Positions 1-8,585 of a stretch of 64,000 nucleotides of DNA are shown piece after piece. Position numbers and translations under genes: made by a program. This DNA is from Lysobacterales bacterium (GTDB taxonomy: Bacteria; Pseudomonadota; Gammaproteobacteria; Xanthomonadales; Marinicellaceae), in assembly GCA_027067055.1 (NCBI GenBank), contig JAMOMK010000071.1, positions 1 through 64,000 of the forward strand. The letters are read 5' to 3'. Within the stretch, counting starts at the first letter, position 1, and each line of letters opens with the position of its first letter. Below the pieces are notes generated by a model. That model saw nothing but the letters and a program-made list of their open reading frames with translations, had not been told where the DNA came from and searched no databases.

Positions 1-66
1 AAAATGTACAGTATTACCATTAAGCTCTTTGCGAGAAATCAGTTGCAAAGTAAAATTGTTAGCCAT
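1..66 (-). CDS. 5' end of a minus-strand gene (partial)
   Basis: An ATG on the minus strand at 64-66 opens a frame that runs without a stop to the window edge (22 codons, beginning MANNFTLQLISRKELNG). An AGAG stretch lies upstream on that strand. The start of a ferredoxin-reductase-like or other flavoprotein beta-barrel could look like this, but 22 residues are too few to name a family. It would be divergent from the glycosyltransferase gene, so 67-124 would hold both promoters. Confidence 0.4.
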   Translation of the reverse strand, partial: MANNFTLQLISRKELNGNTVHF

Positions 67-124
67 TGTTGTATCTCTAAAAAAATAATTGCTTCATTTT
101 AATTCAGCGTGATAAAATAGTAAA

Positions 125-1141
125 ATGAATAAAGCAAGCATCCTATTTTTAGACAATACTTACCCTAAAGATTACCAAGTATCTACACTGGAAAAACAAG
201 CCATAGGTGGGACAGAATCTAGTGTGGTGAAAACTGCATTGATTCTGTGCAAAGCTTATAATGTATTTGTAGCACAAAAATTTCGCAAAGATGAACACCG
301 TGAAAATAAAAGTTTGAGCTTTATTCCCAAAGCTCACATGCACAAACTTGACCCTGATTTTATTGTTGTACTGCGCAAATACCCCTTGTTAAAAGGATTG
401 AAAAAACAATTCCCAAAGGCAAAATTATTCCTGTGGTTGCACACCTATAAAAACACCGAATACGTATTTAAAAGAGCGGGTTTATCCAAAACAGATACAA
501 CTATTATTTGCAACTCCAAAACACATGTAAAACATACCGCACAAATTTTGAACAAATCATTTCTCGGTTCTCTGTTTTCACTGATTTCAAAAAAGACCAC
601 AGTGACATATTGTTACAACCCAATTACAAAGCCTGAAAAACCCACCATTAAACGAGACTCCAATAAATTATTGTTCTTTTCATCGCCAAACAAGGGATTG
701 AAGCAAGTAGTAGCTAGCTTTAATGCCATTAATAAAAAACTCCCCGATTTACGACTTTATATCGCAAATCCTGGTTACAAAGACGATAAAAGCATTGAAT
801 TGAATAAAGATATAATCGTTTTAGGCAGTTTGCCACAACAACAAATGATGCAACATGTTGCCGAATCCTTGTGTGTTTTTTACCCACAAGATTCCTTTGC
901 CGAAACTTTTGGCTTAATCTATGCTGAAGCCAACGCGCTAGGCACGCCAGTATTGGCACATGATATAGGCGCAGCACGAGAAATTTTACATCCAAACAAT
1001 CCACTGATTGATGCCAATGATTATCAGCAAATAGAAAAGATGATTATTGCTTGGCAAAAAAACTTCCCACAAGTGGCTTACAAACAAGATTTTGGTGATG
1101 ATAGTGTTTTCAAACAGTGGCAAAAGTGTTTTAAAACTTAA
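125..1141 (+). CDS. Glycosyltransferase, GT4/GT1-like fold
   Basis: A 338-residue cytoplasmic protein. The C-terminal half carries the GT-B nucleotide-sugar-binding signature: a PQDSFAETFGLIYAEANALG segment (about residues 255-275) followed by GTPVLAHDIGAAREIL, with the usual E-x(7)-E arrangement that contacts the donor sugar. The N-terminal domain has an IGGTES motif near residue 28, typical of the acceptor-side glycine loop in GT4 enzymes. It probably adds a sugar to a surface polysaccharide or glycolipid; donor and acceptor cannot be read from the sequence. It stands alone, with no other polysaccharide genes nearby. No strong Shine-Dalgarno precedes the ATG, but no other start fits the N-terminal strand. 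Confidence 0.8.
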   Translation: MNKASILFLDNTYPKDYQVSTLEKQAIGGTESSVVKTALILCKAYNVFVAQKFRKDEHRENKSLSFIPKAHMHKLDPDFIVVLRKYPLLKGLKKQFPKAKLFLWLHTYKNTEYVFKRAGLSKTDTTIICNSKTHVKHTAQILNKSFLGSLFSLISKKTTVTYCYNPITKPEKPTIKRDSNKLLFFSSPNKGLKQVVASFNAINKKLPDLRLYIANPGYKDDKSIELNKDIIVLGSLPQQQMMQHVAESLCVFYPQDSFAETFGLIYAEANALGTPVLAHDIGAAREILHPNNPLIDANDYQQIEKMIIAWQKNFPQVAYKQDFGDDSVFKQWQKCFKT

Positions 1142-1221
1142 ACTTGGCAGATAATTCCTCAATCAAAACACTAGGAGCTAGGCAATAACTAAAAATTATT
1201 GATTGTAGCAGGCTTTGAGAA

Positions 1222-1318
1222 AAATCCCCCTCAATCCCCCTTTGCAAAGGGGGAGCAAAGAGTTATATTTGAAACTCGATCAACTCCCTCCTTTGCAAAG
1301 GAGGGCTGGGGTGGATTT
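1222..1318. repeat. Paired-palindrome repeat element (MITE/REP-like)
   Basis: Two perfect 20-bp palindromes with the same core lie about 30 bp apart: TCCCCCTTTGCAAAGGGGGA at 1235-1254 and CCCTCCTTTGCAAAGGAGGG at 1286-1305. The outer ends are imperfect inverted repeats (AAATCCCCC on the left, GGGGTGGATTT on the right). This C-run/TTTGCAAA/G-run design is typical of small non-autonomous interspersed repeats. No transposase is present. It lies in the gap between two convergent genes, where such elements are tolerated and may also fold as a terminator. Confidence 0.65.
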
Positions 1319-1393
1319 CCTAAACAACAGCTAATGAATCTTAATAATTAGACCATTACGAGTTCAGTTTTAGAGAACAGATACCTTCTCACC

Positions 1394-2167
1394 CTACAAC
1401 AACCCAACTTCTTTAATCTTATTTACGTAAGTTCTTGAAACAGGTACTTCTTTGCCGTTTTCTAAAACTAAGATGACATTGCGCCCATTCTTTTTTACTC
1501 GTTCTACTGCATCTCGTGCGATCCACCATGAGCGGTGGACTTGTAAGCCATCATAATCAGATAACTCGACTAAGGCATCTTTCATGCGCATAAGCAACAT
1601 GTGTTCGCCTTTTGCGGTGGTGACATTAAGGTAATGATCTTCCATAACAAAACAGTGTAGTTCATCGCCCAACTGATGAGGCAAACGATCAAGAAAGTTT
1701 TTCCCCGCTTTTATTTTAGGTTCAGGACTTGTTTTTTTGGTATTTTCTGATTCAATGTTTTTGTGAAATTGAGAAGAGATGAAAGTGACAATTAAACCCA
1801 CTAAAAAAACTTGTGGGAAAAAAGCTAAGAATTGATTGATAGTACTTCCCTGCGTATTGAAAAATAGTGAAATAAAAACCTGTAAGCAAAAAGTTAATAA
1901 CAAAGCCGCCACCAATGAGGGCACGATAAACTTAACCAGCTTATGGACTTTCTTTTCTGTAAAAAACCATTGAGTTAATTTGATTGAATGGTAGTAAATA
2001 AAATAACCTAAAAACAAAGAAATCATCCAATAGGAAATTCGATTCACAAGTGGCAGTGCAAAACTACCAAAAGGACCAAGGTAACCAATTACCAAACCCA
2101 AGGAAGCAATAAAAGCCAAGGTCAAAAGGCTGGGGAGTTTGATTTGGTAACGTTTTTTTAGGTTCAT
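1394..2167 (-). CDS. Membrane-anchored LytTR-domain transcriptional regulator
   Basis: A 257-residue protein. The first about 135 residues hold four hydrophobic segments (near 13-33, 43-60, 80-103 and 110-130), followed by a polar linker and a C-terminal LytTR DNA-binding domain (about 158-257). Characteristic features are FVMEDHYLNV, an R-x-M-K-DAL segment, HRSWWIA and PVSRTYV. There is no receiver domain, so it belongs to the membrane-LytTR class rather than to classical response regulators. It is divergent from the DUF2141-carotenoid oxygenase pair across a 156-bp gap and is the obvious candidate to control it; LytTR proteins usually bind paired direct repeats. The membrane part may sense a lipid or small molecule, which is inference. 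Confidence 0.85.
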   Translation of the reverse strand: MNLKKRYQIKLPSLLTLAFIASLGLVIGYLGPFGSFALPLVNRISYWMISLFLGYFIYYHSIKLTQWFFTEKKVHKLVKFIVPSLVAALLLTFCLQVFISLFFNTQGSTINQFLAFFPQVFLVGLIVTFISSQFHKNIESENTKKTSPEPKIKAGKNFLDRLPHQLGDELHCFVMEDHYLNVTTAKGEHMLLMRMKDALVELSDYDGLQVHRSWWIARDAVERVKKNGRNVILVLENGKEVPVSRTYVNKIKEVGLL

Positions 2168-2323
2168 TTCACGACTCGTGTGTTGTACCGCCTAATAAAA
2201 CCGTGGGTGTTGGCGAAGTAATCACAACAGTCCACGAAATCAGGCTCGTATTAAAAATTAAAGTTTATACAATTTGTCCTGTGAAATCAATTAAGCAATT
2301 CAAATAACACTTAGGAAAAAATT

Positions 2324-2755
2324 ATGAATATTAAAAATTTAATTAATACAACTATAGCATTAGGTCTAATCAGCCTAAATACTTACGCAGCTAATCTTAA
2401 TGTCACGATAGATAACGTCAACTCTAATGATGGGAAAATTTTAGCACAAGTATTTAAAGGCGAAGATAAATATAAAACTGGCAAGCCTGAATCAAGTATA
2501 ATAGTGCCCGCGAAAAAAGGTGAAAATAATTTCTTATTTCAAAATTTGTCAGCAGGTGAATATGCCGTTCGTTTGTTTCATGATATTAATGACAATAATG
2601 ACTTAGACACCAATGTTTTTGGAATGCCCACAGAAGGATATGGCTTTTCAAACCAAGCGGTTGGTAACTTTGGACCGCCAAAATACAAAGACATGGTTGT
2701 TGTTATAAGTAAGGGTGCAGAATCTGCCGATACTAAAGTTAAAATGATTTATTAA
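2324..2755 (+). CDS. DUF2141 family exported protein
   Basis: A 143-residue protein with a signal peptide (cleavage probably after NTYA, residue 22). The mature part matches the DUF2141 beta-sandwich pattern: an N-terminal strand NLNVTIDNV, then GKILAQVFKG, a GEYAVRLFHDINDNNDLDTN loop, and GMPTEGYGFSNQAVGNFGPP, the most diagnostic stretch. AGGAAAAA lies just before the ATG. It is followed after 11 bp by the carotenoid oxygenase gene and is probably co-transcribed with it. DUF2141 proteins are often found beside carotenoid-related genes, but the biochemical role is unknown. Confidence 0.85.
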   Translation: MNIKNLINTTIALGLISLNTYAANLNVTIDNVNSNDGKILAQVFKGEDKYKTGKPESSIIVPAKKGENNFLFQNLSAGEYAVRLFHDINDNNDLDTNVFGMPTEGYGFSNQAVGNFGPPKYKDMVVVISKGAESADTKVKMIY

Positions 2756-2766
2756 GGGGGATTACA

Positions 2767-4251
2767 ATGAACCGAAGAGAATTTATCCAGTCTTTAGCAG
2801 TTTTGGGAATCACTGCTTCTCACTTGCCAACTGCATTGTTGGCAAATAATAATAAAACATGGAAACAAAAGTACGATGCTGCAATAAAGAGTGACCCAAG
2901 ACTTATTGGGCATCAGAATTATACACAAGAAAGGCAAGCCGAATCACTTGTTATCGAAGGTGAATTTCCAAAAGACTTTAGCGGCACATTTTATCGCAAC
3001 GGTCCTGCTTTACTCGAAAGAGATGGCGTTAGACAAAAGCATTTGTTTGATGGTGATGGCATGATTCATGCTTTTAAATTTGAAAACGGAAAAGTCTCAT
3101 TTATAAATAAGTTTGTGCAAACTCATAAATACAAAAAAGAACAAAAAGCAGAGCGATTTTTGTATGACTTTTCTGGTTTGGGTCTAAAAAACACAGAGTC
3201 AGTGAGTTCAGCAGATAGCATCAATATGGCTAATACAAATGTTTTGCCTGTTGGCAATGAAATTTGGGCGTTATGGGAAGCCGGATCTGCCTATGGAATG
3301 CATCCTGAAACTTTAGAGACAAAAGGAACAATCACCCTAAATGCACAACTCAAAGGCGCGCCTTTTTCAGCACATCCGAAAATAGATGCTGATGGCACTA
3401 TTTGGAACTTTGGTTTAGATTATGCCTCGGGTCAAGTCATTATCTATAAATTAAATTCTAAAGGTGGAATGCAAAAATTTGGTATCGTTAAAACTGATTA
3501 CCATGCCATGTTACATGATTTTCTTATCACCGATAAACACATATTGCTTGTTCTGCCCTCATTAAAGGTCAACCCCAAAGGGAAAGGCTTTGCTGCACAA
3601 CAACAGTTTGATGAAAATCGTTCTATGCGTGTTTTGGTCGTTGATAAAAGTGACTTTAGTTTAAAAGCCACTCACGAATTCCCTGCTTGTTTCTTGTTTC
3701 ACTTTGGCAATGCATGGGAAGAAAAAGATGGCACTATTCGATTTGATGGCTGCCGTTATCCCAACTTAGAAGTCTTACACCGCATGGAAAATATTATGCA
3801 AGGTGATACTTATTTGATGAAAGATACCATCAGCCAGACGGTAATATTTACTATTTACCCTGATGGCAAAACCAAACAAGAGGCCTTTGCAGGTTCTGCC
3901 GAATTTCCACGCATATACCCTTCATTGACAGGCAAAAGAAATGAAAAAGTCTTTACCATAGGCGATACAAAAGATGCACAATGGGCAGATTCTATACGTT
4001 CAATGAGTATCGAATCTGGCAAAATTGACCAATACGTTTACGGCGAGGATTATCTCGTTGAAGAGCATGTTCTAGTCGAAAAACCCGAACAAAAAAGCGG
4101 TTATTTAATCGGCACTGCCCTCAATTGGAAAAAACAACAAACTTGCGTGTCTCTATTTGATGCCGAAAATATCAAATCTGGGCCCTTAGCTCGTGCATGG
4201 CTTCCCTTTCATATTCCACTTGGTTTTCATGGGAATTTTAAAGTAGTTTAA
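2767..4251 (+). CDS. Carotenoid cleavage oxygenase (RPE65/lignostilbene dioxygenase family)
   Basis: A 494-residue non-haem iron dioxygenase-like protein. The N-terminus has a twin-arginine signal (NRREFIQSLAVLGI), so it is probably exported folded to the periplasm. The four iron-binding histidines of the seven-bladed propeller are visible in their usual contexts: FSAHPK, AMLHDF, FLFHFGN and, at the C-terminus, GFHGNF. FYRNGPALLERDG and HLFDGDGM near the N-terminus are family signatures. The expected reaction is oxidative cleavage of a carotenoid or stilbene double bond; the substrate is not predictable. It follows the DUF2141 gene by 11 bp with a GGGGG-type ribosome site. No carotenoid synthesis genes lie in the window. 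Confidence 0.88.
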   Translation: MNRREFIQSLAVLGITASHLPTALLANNNKTWKQKYDAAIKSDPRLIGHQNYTQERQAESLVIEGEFPKDFSGTFYRNGPALLERDGVRQKHLFDGDGMIHAFKFENGKVSFINKFVQTHKYKKEQKAERFLYDFSGLGLKNTESVSSADSINMANTNVLPVGNEIWALWEAGSAYGMHPETLETKGTITLNAQLKGAPFSAHPKIDADGTIWNFGLDYASGQVIIYKLNSKGGMQKFGIVKTDYHAMLHDFLITDKHILLVLPSLKVNPKGKGFAAQQQFDENRSMRVLVVDKSDFSLKATHEFPACFLFHFGNAWEEKDGTIRFDGCRYPNLEVLHRMENIMQGDTYLMKDTISQTVIFTIYPDGKTKQEAFAGSAEFPRIYPSLTGKRNEKVFTIGDTKDAQWADSIRSMSIESGKIDQYVYGEDYLVEEHVLVEKPEQKSGYLIGTALNWKKQQTCVSLFDAENIKSGPLARAWLPFHIPLGFHGNFKVV

Positions 4252-4261
4252 TGAGTTTTAA

Positions 4262-4368
4262 AACGTAAAGAAAATCCCAAGCATCAATCCAGTTGATTTG
4301 GGGCTTGTTAGTTTGAACTCTTTGGTTAAAACCTTGTTCATCTCAGGTATATGGGCAGCTCCATAATT
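4262..4368 (-). pseudogene. 3' remnant of a TraB-family paralogue
   Basis: The minus strand reads YGAAHIPEMNKVLTKEFKL, matching YGAAHMPEMEKVLMKEFKL near the C-terminus of the intact TraB-like gene at 15309-16181. After this the match continues only in another frame (QINWIDAWDF against QVNWVDAWDLR), so a frameshift has occurred. The nucleotide sequence also resembles 15309-15415. No upstream part of the gene remains. This is a decayed fragment left by duplication or deletion, lying just downstream of the carotenoid oxygenase gene. Confidence 0.75.
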
Positions 4369-4427
4369 GACGTAATGGAATTGGTAATGGTAGCGAGAGT
4401 AGAATTATAGTTCTTACTCAATAACTG

Positions 4428-6689
4428 CTATTGTATGGAATATTGGATAGTATCAAGTAAGGCTTGGTTTTGTGCTGTCCAACTTTCGTTATAGACTAGT
4501 TTTGCTTGGTTTAGGACATTTAAGGCTTCTATGTGTTTGCCTAGTTTATTTAATACTCTGGCCTTAATTTCTAAGTAGGGGTTGGCTTGAGGGCTGTATT
4601 GTTCTAGGTTGTTCAATACTTCGAGGGCTTTTTGCGCATCAGTTTTTAAGTATATTTCTGCTAATTGATTTTGTGCATCTGTCAGTGCACTAATATCACC
4701 AATAGAGCGTGCTTTATTCGATGTTTGTTCAATTAACACAATAGCATCTTTATTTCGATTCACTAAATTGTAATAACGAATCAAATAGATGTCCATATAA
4801 ATTTGGTAACGATTAAAACCATATTCTTTGATTAATTTTGCTCGCTCATTCCAGGTGGCTTCAAAGTTTTTAGTGTCTTTTAAAAGCAACAACAATTCCA
4901 TTTCTAAGAAGGCATTGTCTAGTTGCATGGGAATATTTTTTGTGTTTTTAGCAATTTGCAGTTGTAAGTCAATTTTTTGACGTGCAAGCTTCCAATCAAA
5001 GAAATTCATTGCCAATACGGCATCATAATGCAAATAATGCAATCTTAAGTCATCAGAGTCGAGCTCCTCAGCAATATTTTTAATGCGCATATTGACTTGT
5101 TTGGCTTCACTAAAGTTACCACGAATATTTAAAATTGCCACCAATGACCCCAATCCATTAGCAATTTCTTCTTTATCGTTGTCTAACTCCATAATTTGTA
5201 AAGCTTGTTTTTTTAGGCTAATTGCCTTATCCCAGTCATAACTTGATAATGCCATATTCGACAATTCGTTTAGTGCCAGTACTTGTTGATGTATATCACC
5301 TGCAGATTGAGCAAATTGCAAGGACTGCTCAAATAGTTCCAAAACATTTTGGTTATTAGATTGGGCCTGTAAGGCTTTTGCTTGCCCGTAATAACTTTCT
5401 GCGTAGGTACTAGGATTAGTCAGTTTATCAATACCTATTAAAGCTTGTTGATAAAACTTTAGTGCATTCTTAATATCGCCAAGTTTATGATAGGCTTTGG
5501 CAATATACAGCTGTATTTCTGATTTTTTAACGGCATCAATGGATAGCTGGCTAGCAGAAAATTTTTTTAAAGTGTTTATTAGAAAAGAGTATTCCTTATT
5601 GGCATAGTTTATTTTTGCTAAATCTATTTCAATTTCTGTAGCCATAGATGGGTAAGCAGATGTTGCTTTGAGTGTGTTTAATTGGGACTCTGCTTGGTCA
5701 TATTCTTTTTTATCTATTAATGTTTCAGCTAATGATAGTCTTGCTTGGTGGTGATTTTCTTGTCGGCTTAATATTTCAATTAATAATGCTTTTGCAGTAT
5801 CTAAGTCTCCTGATTGCTTATTGCCAATTGCTTCAATGTATTTTTTAGTTAGTGAGTAGTTGTTGCCTTTAGCATTATCAATGCTTGTAGAAGCTTGGTT
5901 ATAAGATGAGATATAGGAAATTTGCTTCTGAAGTAAGTGGCTTATTGAGTCCGCTTTTAGTATGGTCTTTTGCAGTGGTTTTGCGCCTTTGGTTAAGTTA
6001 ATAACCGCCTCATAGATTTCTCCATTTCTAATGACATTAGTACTGATGACAGTTAGTTCTTTGTTTTGTTGCCAATGCTTTTCTATGGCTTGTTGAGCAT
6101 TTTCACTGATTTCGTCAAATACAATTTTATCATGAGAGTCACTATTATTGATACTTGATTTAAGCACTTCATTCATGCCAATTTGTTGCACTTGGTTTAT
6201 AGATAAATCTTTGAATTTTGTGGGTAGAATTAAAAACAATTGGTTTAATTTGGCACTGTTATCTATAGGGCTTTCTTTTATTGGTTTAACCGGTTTACTA
6301 AAAAAATGGTTACTCAAAAAGAGTATTAATATCAATGAAAAACCGAATGCTCCGTATTTGATAAAAGGGTTTGTTTTTTTATCAGTAATATGAATTGTTG
6401 ACTCAAAACTTACACCTTTACCAAAGTGTGTAATTATAATTTCTGGCTTTGTGGGCTTTTGCTCTAGAATATTACGCAGTGCCAGAATAATTTGATCAAC
6501 GGAATTATCAGAGACAACTCTTCCCCATACATCATCCATTAATGTTTGTTTTGAAAGGACTGTGTTGGGATTTTGAATTAAATAATTAAGGAGTTTGTTT
6601 TGAATATTAGACAACTCTATTTCTACGGCTTTTTTAAAAACAACTCCATTGGTGCTGTCATAAGAAAAATTATCTAATTGATATAACAT
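4428..6689 (-). CDS. CadC-like membrane transcriptional regulator with TPR sensor
   Basis: A one-component regulator of 753 residues from the chosen start. Residues about 1-98 form an OmpR/PhoB-type winged helix (VEIELSNIQNKLLNYLIQNP, VLSKQTLMDDVWG, SDNSVDQIILALRNIL, ITHFGKGVSF). A single membrane helix follows at about 112-130, then a periplasmic region whose C-terminal two thirds are helical tetratricopeptide repeats. An in-frame ATG at 6743 adds 18 hydrophobic residues before the DNA-binding domain; I prefer the ATG at 6689 because it starts exactly at the domain. Neither start has a clear Shine-Dalgarno. It is divergent from the secreted-protein cluster, and 11-bp-phased TAAGAA repeats lie in the shared gap, so it probably controls that cluster and itself. 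Confidence 0.85.
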   Translation of the reverse strand: MLYQLDNFSYDSTNGVVFKKAVEIELSNIQNKLLNYLIQNPNTVLSKQTLMDDVWGRVVSDNSVDQIILALRNILEQKPTKPEIIITHFGKGVSFESTIHITDKKTNPFIKYGAFGFSLILILFLSNHFFSKPVKPIKESPIDNSAKLNQLFLILPTKFKDLSINQVQQIGMNEVLKSSINNSDSHDKIVFDEISENAQQAIEKHWQQNKELTVISTNVIRNGEIYEAVINLTKGAKPLQKTILKADSISHLLQKQISYISSYNQASTSIDNAKGNNYSLTKKYIEAIGNKQSGDLDTAKALLIEILSRQENHHQARLSLAETLIDKKEYDQAESQLNTLKATSAYPSMATEIEIDLAKINYANKEYSFLINTLKKFSASQLSIDAVKKSEIQLYIAKAYHKLGDIKNALKFYQQALIGIDKLTNPSTYAESYYGQAKALQAQSNNQNVLELFEQSLQFAQSAGDIHQQVLALNELSNMALSSYDWDKAISLKKQALQIMELDNDKEEIANGLGSLVAILNIRGNFSEAKQVNMRIKNIAEELDSDDLRLHYLHYDAVLAMNFFDWKLARQKIDLQLQIAKNTKNIPMQLDNAFLEMELLLLLKDTKNFEATWNERAKLIKEYGFNRYQIYMDIYLIRYYNLVNRNKDAIVLIEQTSNKARSIGDISALTDAQNQLAEIYLKTDAQKALEVLNNLEQYSPQANPYLEIKARVLNKLGKHIEALNVLNQAKLVYNESWTAQNQALLDTIQYSIQ

Positions 6690-6824
6690 AGTGCAAATAG
6701 CCAAACTTCTAAAAATGATTGCAAATAATACCGTAAAAAGCATTAAGATAAAATCAATTATTGAAAACTCTTTTAAATTTCAATCAAGCTGTATTTTCTA
6801 TATTACTACCCTTTAAGTCCACCA

Positions 6825-6852
6825 TAAGAACTTTTTAAGAACTTTCTAATAA
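6825..6852. promoter_or_regulatory. 11-bp-phased TAAGAA direct repeats (candidate operator, site 1)
   Basis: TAAGAA occurs at 6825 and 6836, and a TAATAA variant at 6847, each exactly 11 bp apart. The site is between the CadC-like regulator gene and the first secreted-protein gene. OmpR/PhoB-type winged helices bind head-to-tail on direct repeats one helical turn apart, so this is a natural target for the adjacent regulator. The same array recurs at 8558-8585. Confidence 0.6.
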
Positions 6853-6938
6853 AATAATAATAATTTATTCAGGGTTTAGAATTTTATTTTTCATATACTT
6901 AAATTTCCAAATCACGATATGAATCAGGAGAAAATTAG

Positions 6939-7229
6939 ATGATATATCAATTTAAAAAAAGCAATATTTATAACTTTATATTGCTGGTAATTACTGTGAT
7001 GACAGTGACTGCTACTTATGGTCAGTTTGAAATAAAGAAACACACTGTAAATAGCGGTGGAACGACAATGATGGCTGGTTCTATTGTCATGCATTCAAGT
7101 ATCGGTCAAGTCGATGCTAGCAATCAGTTAACTAGTGACTCTTTTGTAATAAAAGGAGGGTTCTGGCAAACCAACAGCACAACTAGTTCAACCGATATAA
7201 TTTTTACAAACAGTTTCGAAAATTTATAA
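6939..7229 (+). CDS. Small exported protein with C-terminal IFxxxFE tail
   Basis: A 96-residue protein with a signal peptide (hydrophobic 11-26, cleavage probably after YG, about residue 28) and a good ribosome site (AGGAG 12 bp upstream). The mature part has the pattern found in exported Lysobacterales proteins: GGTTMMAGSIVMHSSIGQVDAS then SFVIKGGFWQTN. After a serine/threonine linker it ends TDIIFTNSFENL, the same tail seen on several other secreted proteins in this window. Function unknown. It is first in the cluster downstream of the TAAGAA site, 30 bp before the next gene, so probably in one operon with it. Confidence 0.75.
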   Translation: MIYQFKKSNIYNFILLVITVMTVTATYGQFEIKKHTVNSGGTTMMAGSIVMHSSIGQVDASNQLTSDSFVIKGGFWQTNSTTSSTDIIFTNSFENL

Positions 7230-7259
7230 CTCAATATCAAAAAACAAAGGGGATAAACC

Positions 7260-8297
7260 ATGAAAAAAAATATAATATTAGTAATTTTAATGACAGTTAT
7301 TTTATCAATAAATAATGCGTGTGCTGCGCCAGTAGGTAGCAGTTTTTCCTATCAGGGTCAATTATTAGACAACAATAATCTTGCCAATGGCAACTATGAT
7401 ATCATTATCGAAGCCTATAGTACAAAAGTTGGCAATGGTAACTTAGGGGTGTCTCAAACTTTTAATGCAGTAACAGTTTCTGAAGGCATATTTAACATTC
7501 CACAAGTTGACTTTGGAGATGCCATTTATACAGGTGATGAAATATGGCTAAATATTCAGGTTAGGAAAACAGGTAATCCAACCTATATCACCTTGTCACC
7601 CAGGCAACGTTTAAATGCCGTACCCTATGCAGTACAGACTGAATTTTTGGCGCCCAATGGTGCCAACACCAATGATTTTTTACAGTTTGATGGCAGTAAT
7701 TGGGTGGGGGGAGCTTTAAATATTCCAATGCCATGGGATGTTAATGGATCAGATATTTCGTATTCTGCTGGTAAGGTAGGTATTGGTACTGGAGCATCAG
7801 CTATAACAAGCACTCTAGAAATTAAAGGTGAATCAGGAGTTGATCCCTTTCGTATTCAAAACAGCACGACCGGGATAGGTTTAGATTTTAGAGTGGCTCA
7901 AAATGGAGGAGTTGCAATTGGTCCCTTTACGCCTAACCCTCCGCTTTCAGGGTTGCAAGTCCAAGGAAATGTCAGGCAAGGACTTAATACCAATGGGATA
8001 ATAAAATATATGGTTGATGCATTTTGTGATCCTACTCCAACTATTCATAAGTTCTACAATGGTGTCGATAATGGCATTGGAGCTGTAACAATTGATTATA
8101 TTAGTACAGGGAGATGTAAACTAGTTTTTCCCTTTAGTCTAAATGATAGATATTATCAAGTATCTTCCTCAGGTTCGGGCCCAGGAGTAGACAGTCGAGG
8201 GGTTTCTTGTACTAATGTTTTTGATGCTTTATATTGTAAAAGATACAATGGTGTTGGGACAGCAGTAAACGGCAGAATGATGATTCTTATCTATTAA
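7260..8297 (+). CDS. Exported protein with tail-fibre-like domains
   Basis: A 345-residue protein with a signal peptide (cleavage after CAA, about residue 22). Residues about 28-125 match a common extracellular module: FSYQGQLLD, GNYDIIIEAY, then LSPRQRLNAVPYA. The centre (WDVNGSDISYSAGKVGIGTG) resembles phage tail-fibre and trimeric adhesin stalk repeats. The C-terminal about 100 residues contain four cysteines, probably disulfide-linked, and form a separate domain. It does not end in the FE tail of its neighbours. AAAGGGG lies upstream of the ATG. It is likely a surface-exposed binding protein; phage origin is unlikely because no phage genes are near. Confidence 0.7.
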   Translation: MKKNIILVILMTVILSINNACAAPVGSSFSYQGQLLDNNNLANGNYDIIIEAYSTKVGNGNLGVSQTFNAVTVSEGIFNIPQVDFGDAIYTGDEIWLNIQVRKTGNPTYITLSPRQRLNAVPYAVQTEFLAPNGANTNDFLQFDGSNWVGGALNIPMPWDVNGSDISYSAGKVGIGTGASAITSTLEIKGESGVDPFRIQNSTTGIGLDFRVAQNGGVAIGPFTPNPPLSGLQVQGNVRQGLNTNGIIKYMVDAFCDPTPTIHKFYNGVDNGIGAVTIDYISTGRCKLVFPFSLNDRYYQVSSSGSGPGVDSRGVSCTNVFDALYCKRYNGVGTAVNGRMMILIY

Positions 8298-8321
8298 CTA
8301 CAATTGAATAGAAATAGATTG

Positions 8322-8361
8322 CTGGATGGACTTAAGTTAGGCTTGATTGTAGACCATCCAG
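8322..8361. terminator. Hairpin downstream of the two-gene exported unit
   Basis: CTGGATGG at 8322-8329 pairs with CCATCCAG at 8354-8361 around a 24-base loop. There is no U-run, so it is a weak terminator at best. It lies 25 bp after the stop codon of the preceding gene. The rest of the 353-bp gap to the next start (8298-8650) is AT-rich and otherwise holds only the TAAGAA array. Confidence 0.35.
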
Positions 8362-8557
8362 TTGTATGGTTGTGAAACTTAGAATTCTTTGTGGTGTATA
8401 TATTATTAACTTTAAAATACTCCAACTCTTCTCAAGAGGAAAGCTTTAAGTTTTTGTTCTTAAAAGTTTTCTCACTTTTGGCGGTCTTAGTTAAACAGTT
8501 TTAAGTTATTTCACCTATATAAATATCTCAGTACTTTTTTTGTTAACACTACCCAAA

Positions 8558-8585
8558 TAAGAACTTTATAAGAAACAAATAAGAA
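8558..8585. promoter_or_regulatory. 11-bp-phased TAAGAA direct repeats (candidate operator, site 2)
   Basis: TAAGAA occurs three times at exactly 11-bp spacing (8558, 8569, 8580), in front of the first FG-GAP gene. The first two units share the longer form TAAGAACTTT with site 1 at 6825. This is the pattern expected for tandem binding of an OmpR/PhoB-type domain such as that of the CadC-like regulator. A weaker minus-strand match lies near 8457-8473. Confidence 0.6.

Noticed and set aside
7260-8297. Tail-fibre-like protein as a prophage sign
   Set aside because: No other phage genes, integrase or att sites; it has a signal peptide and lies in a secreted-protein cluster.
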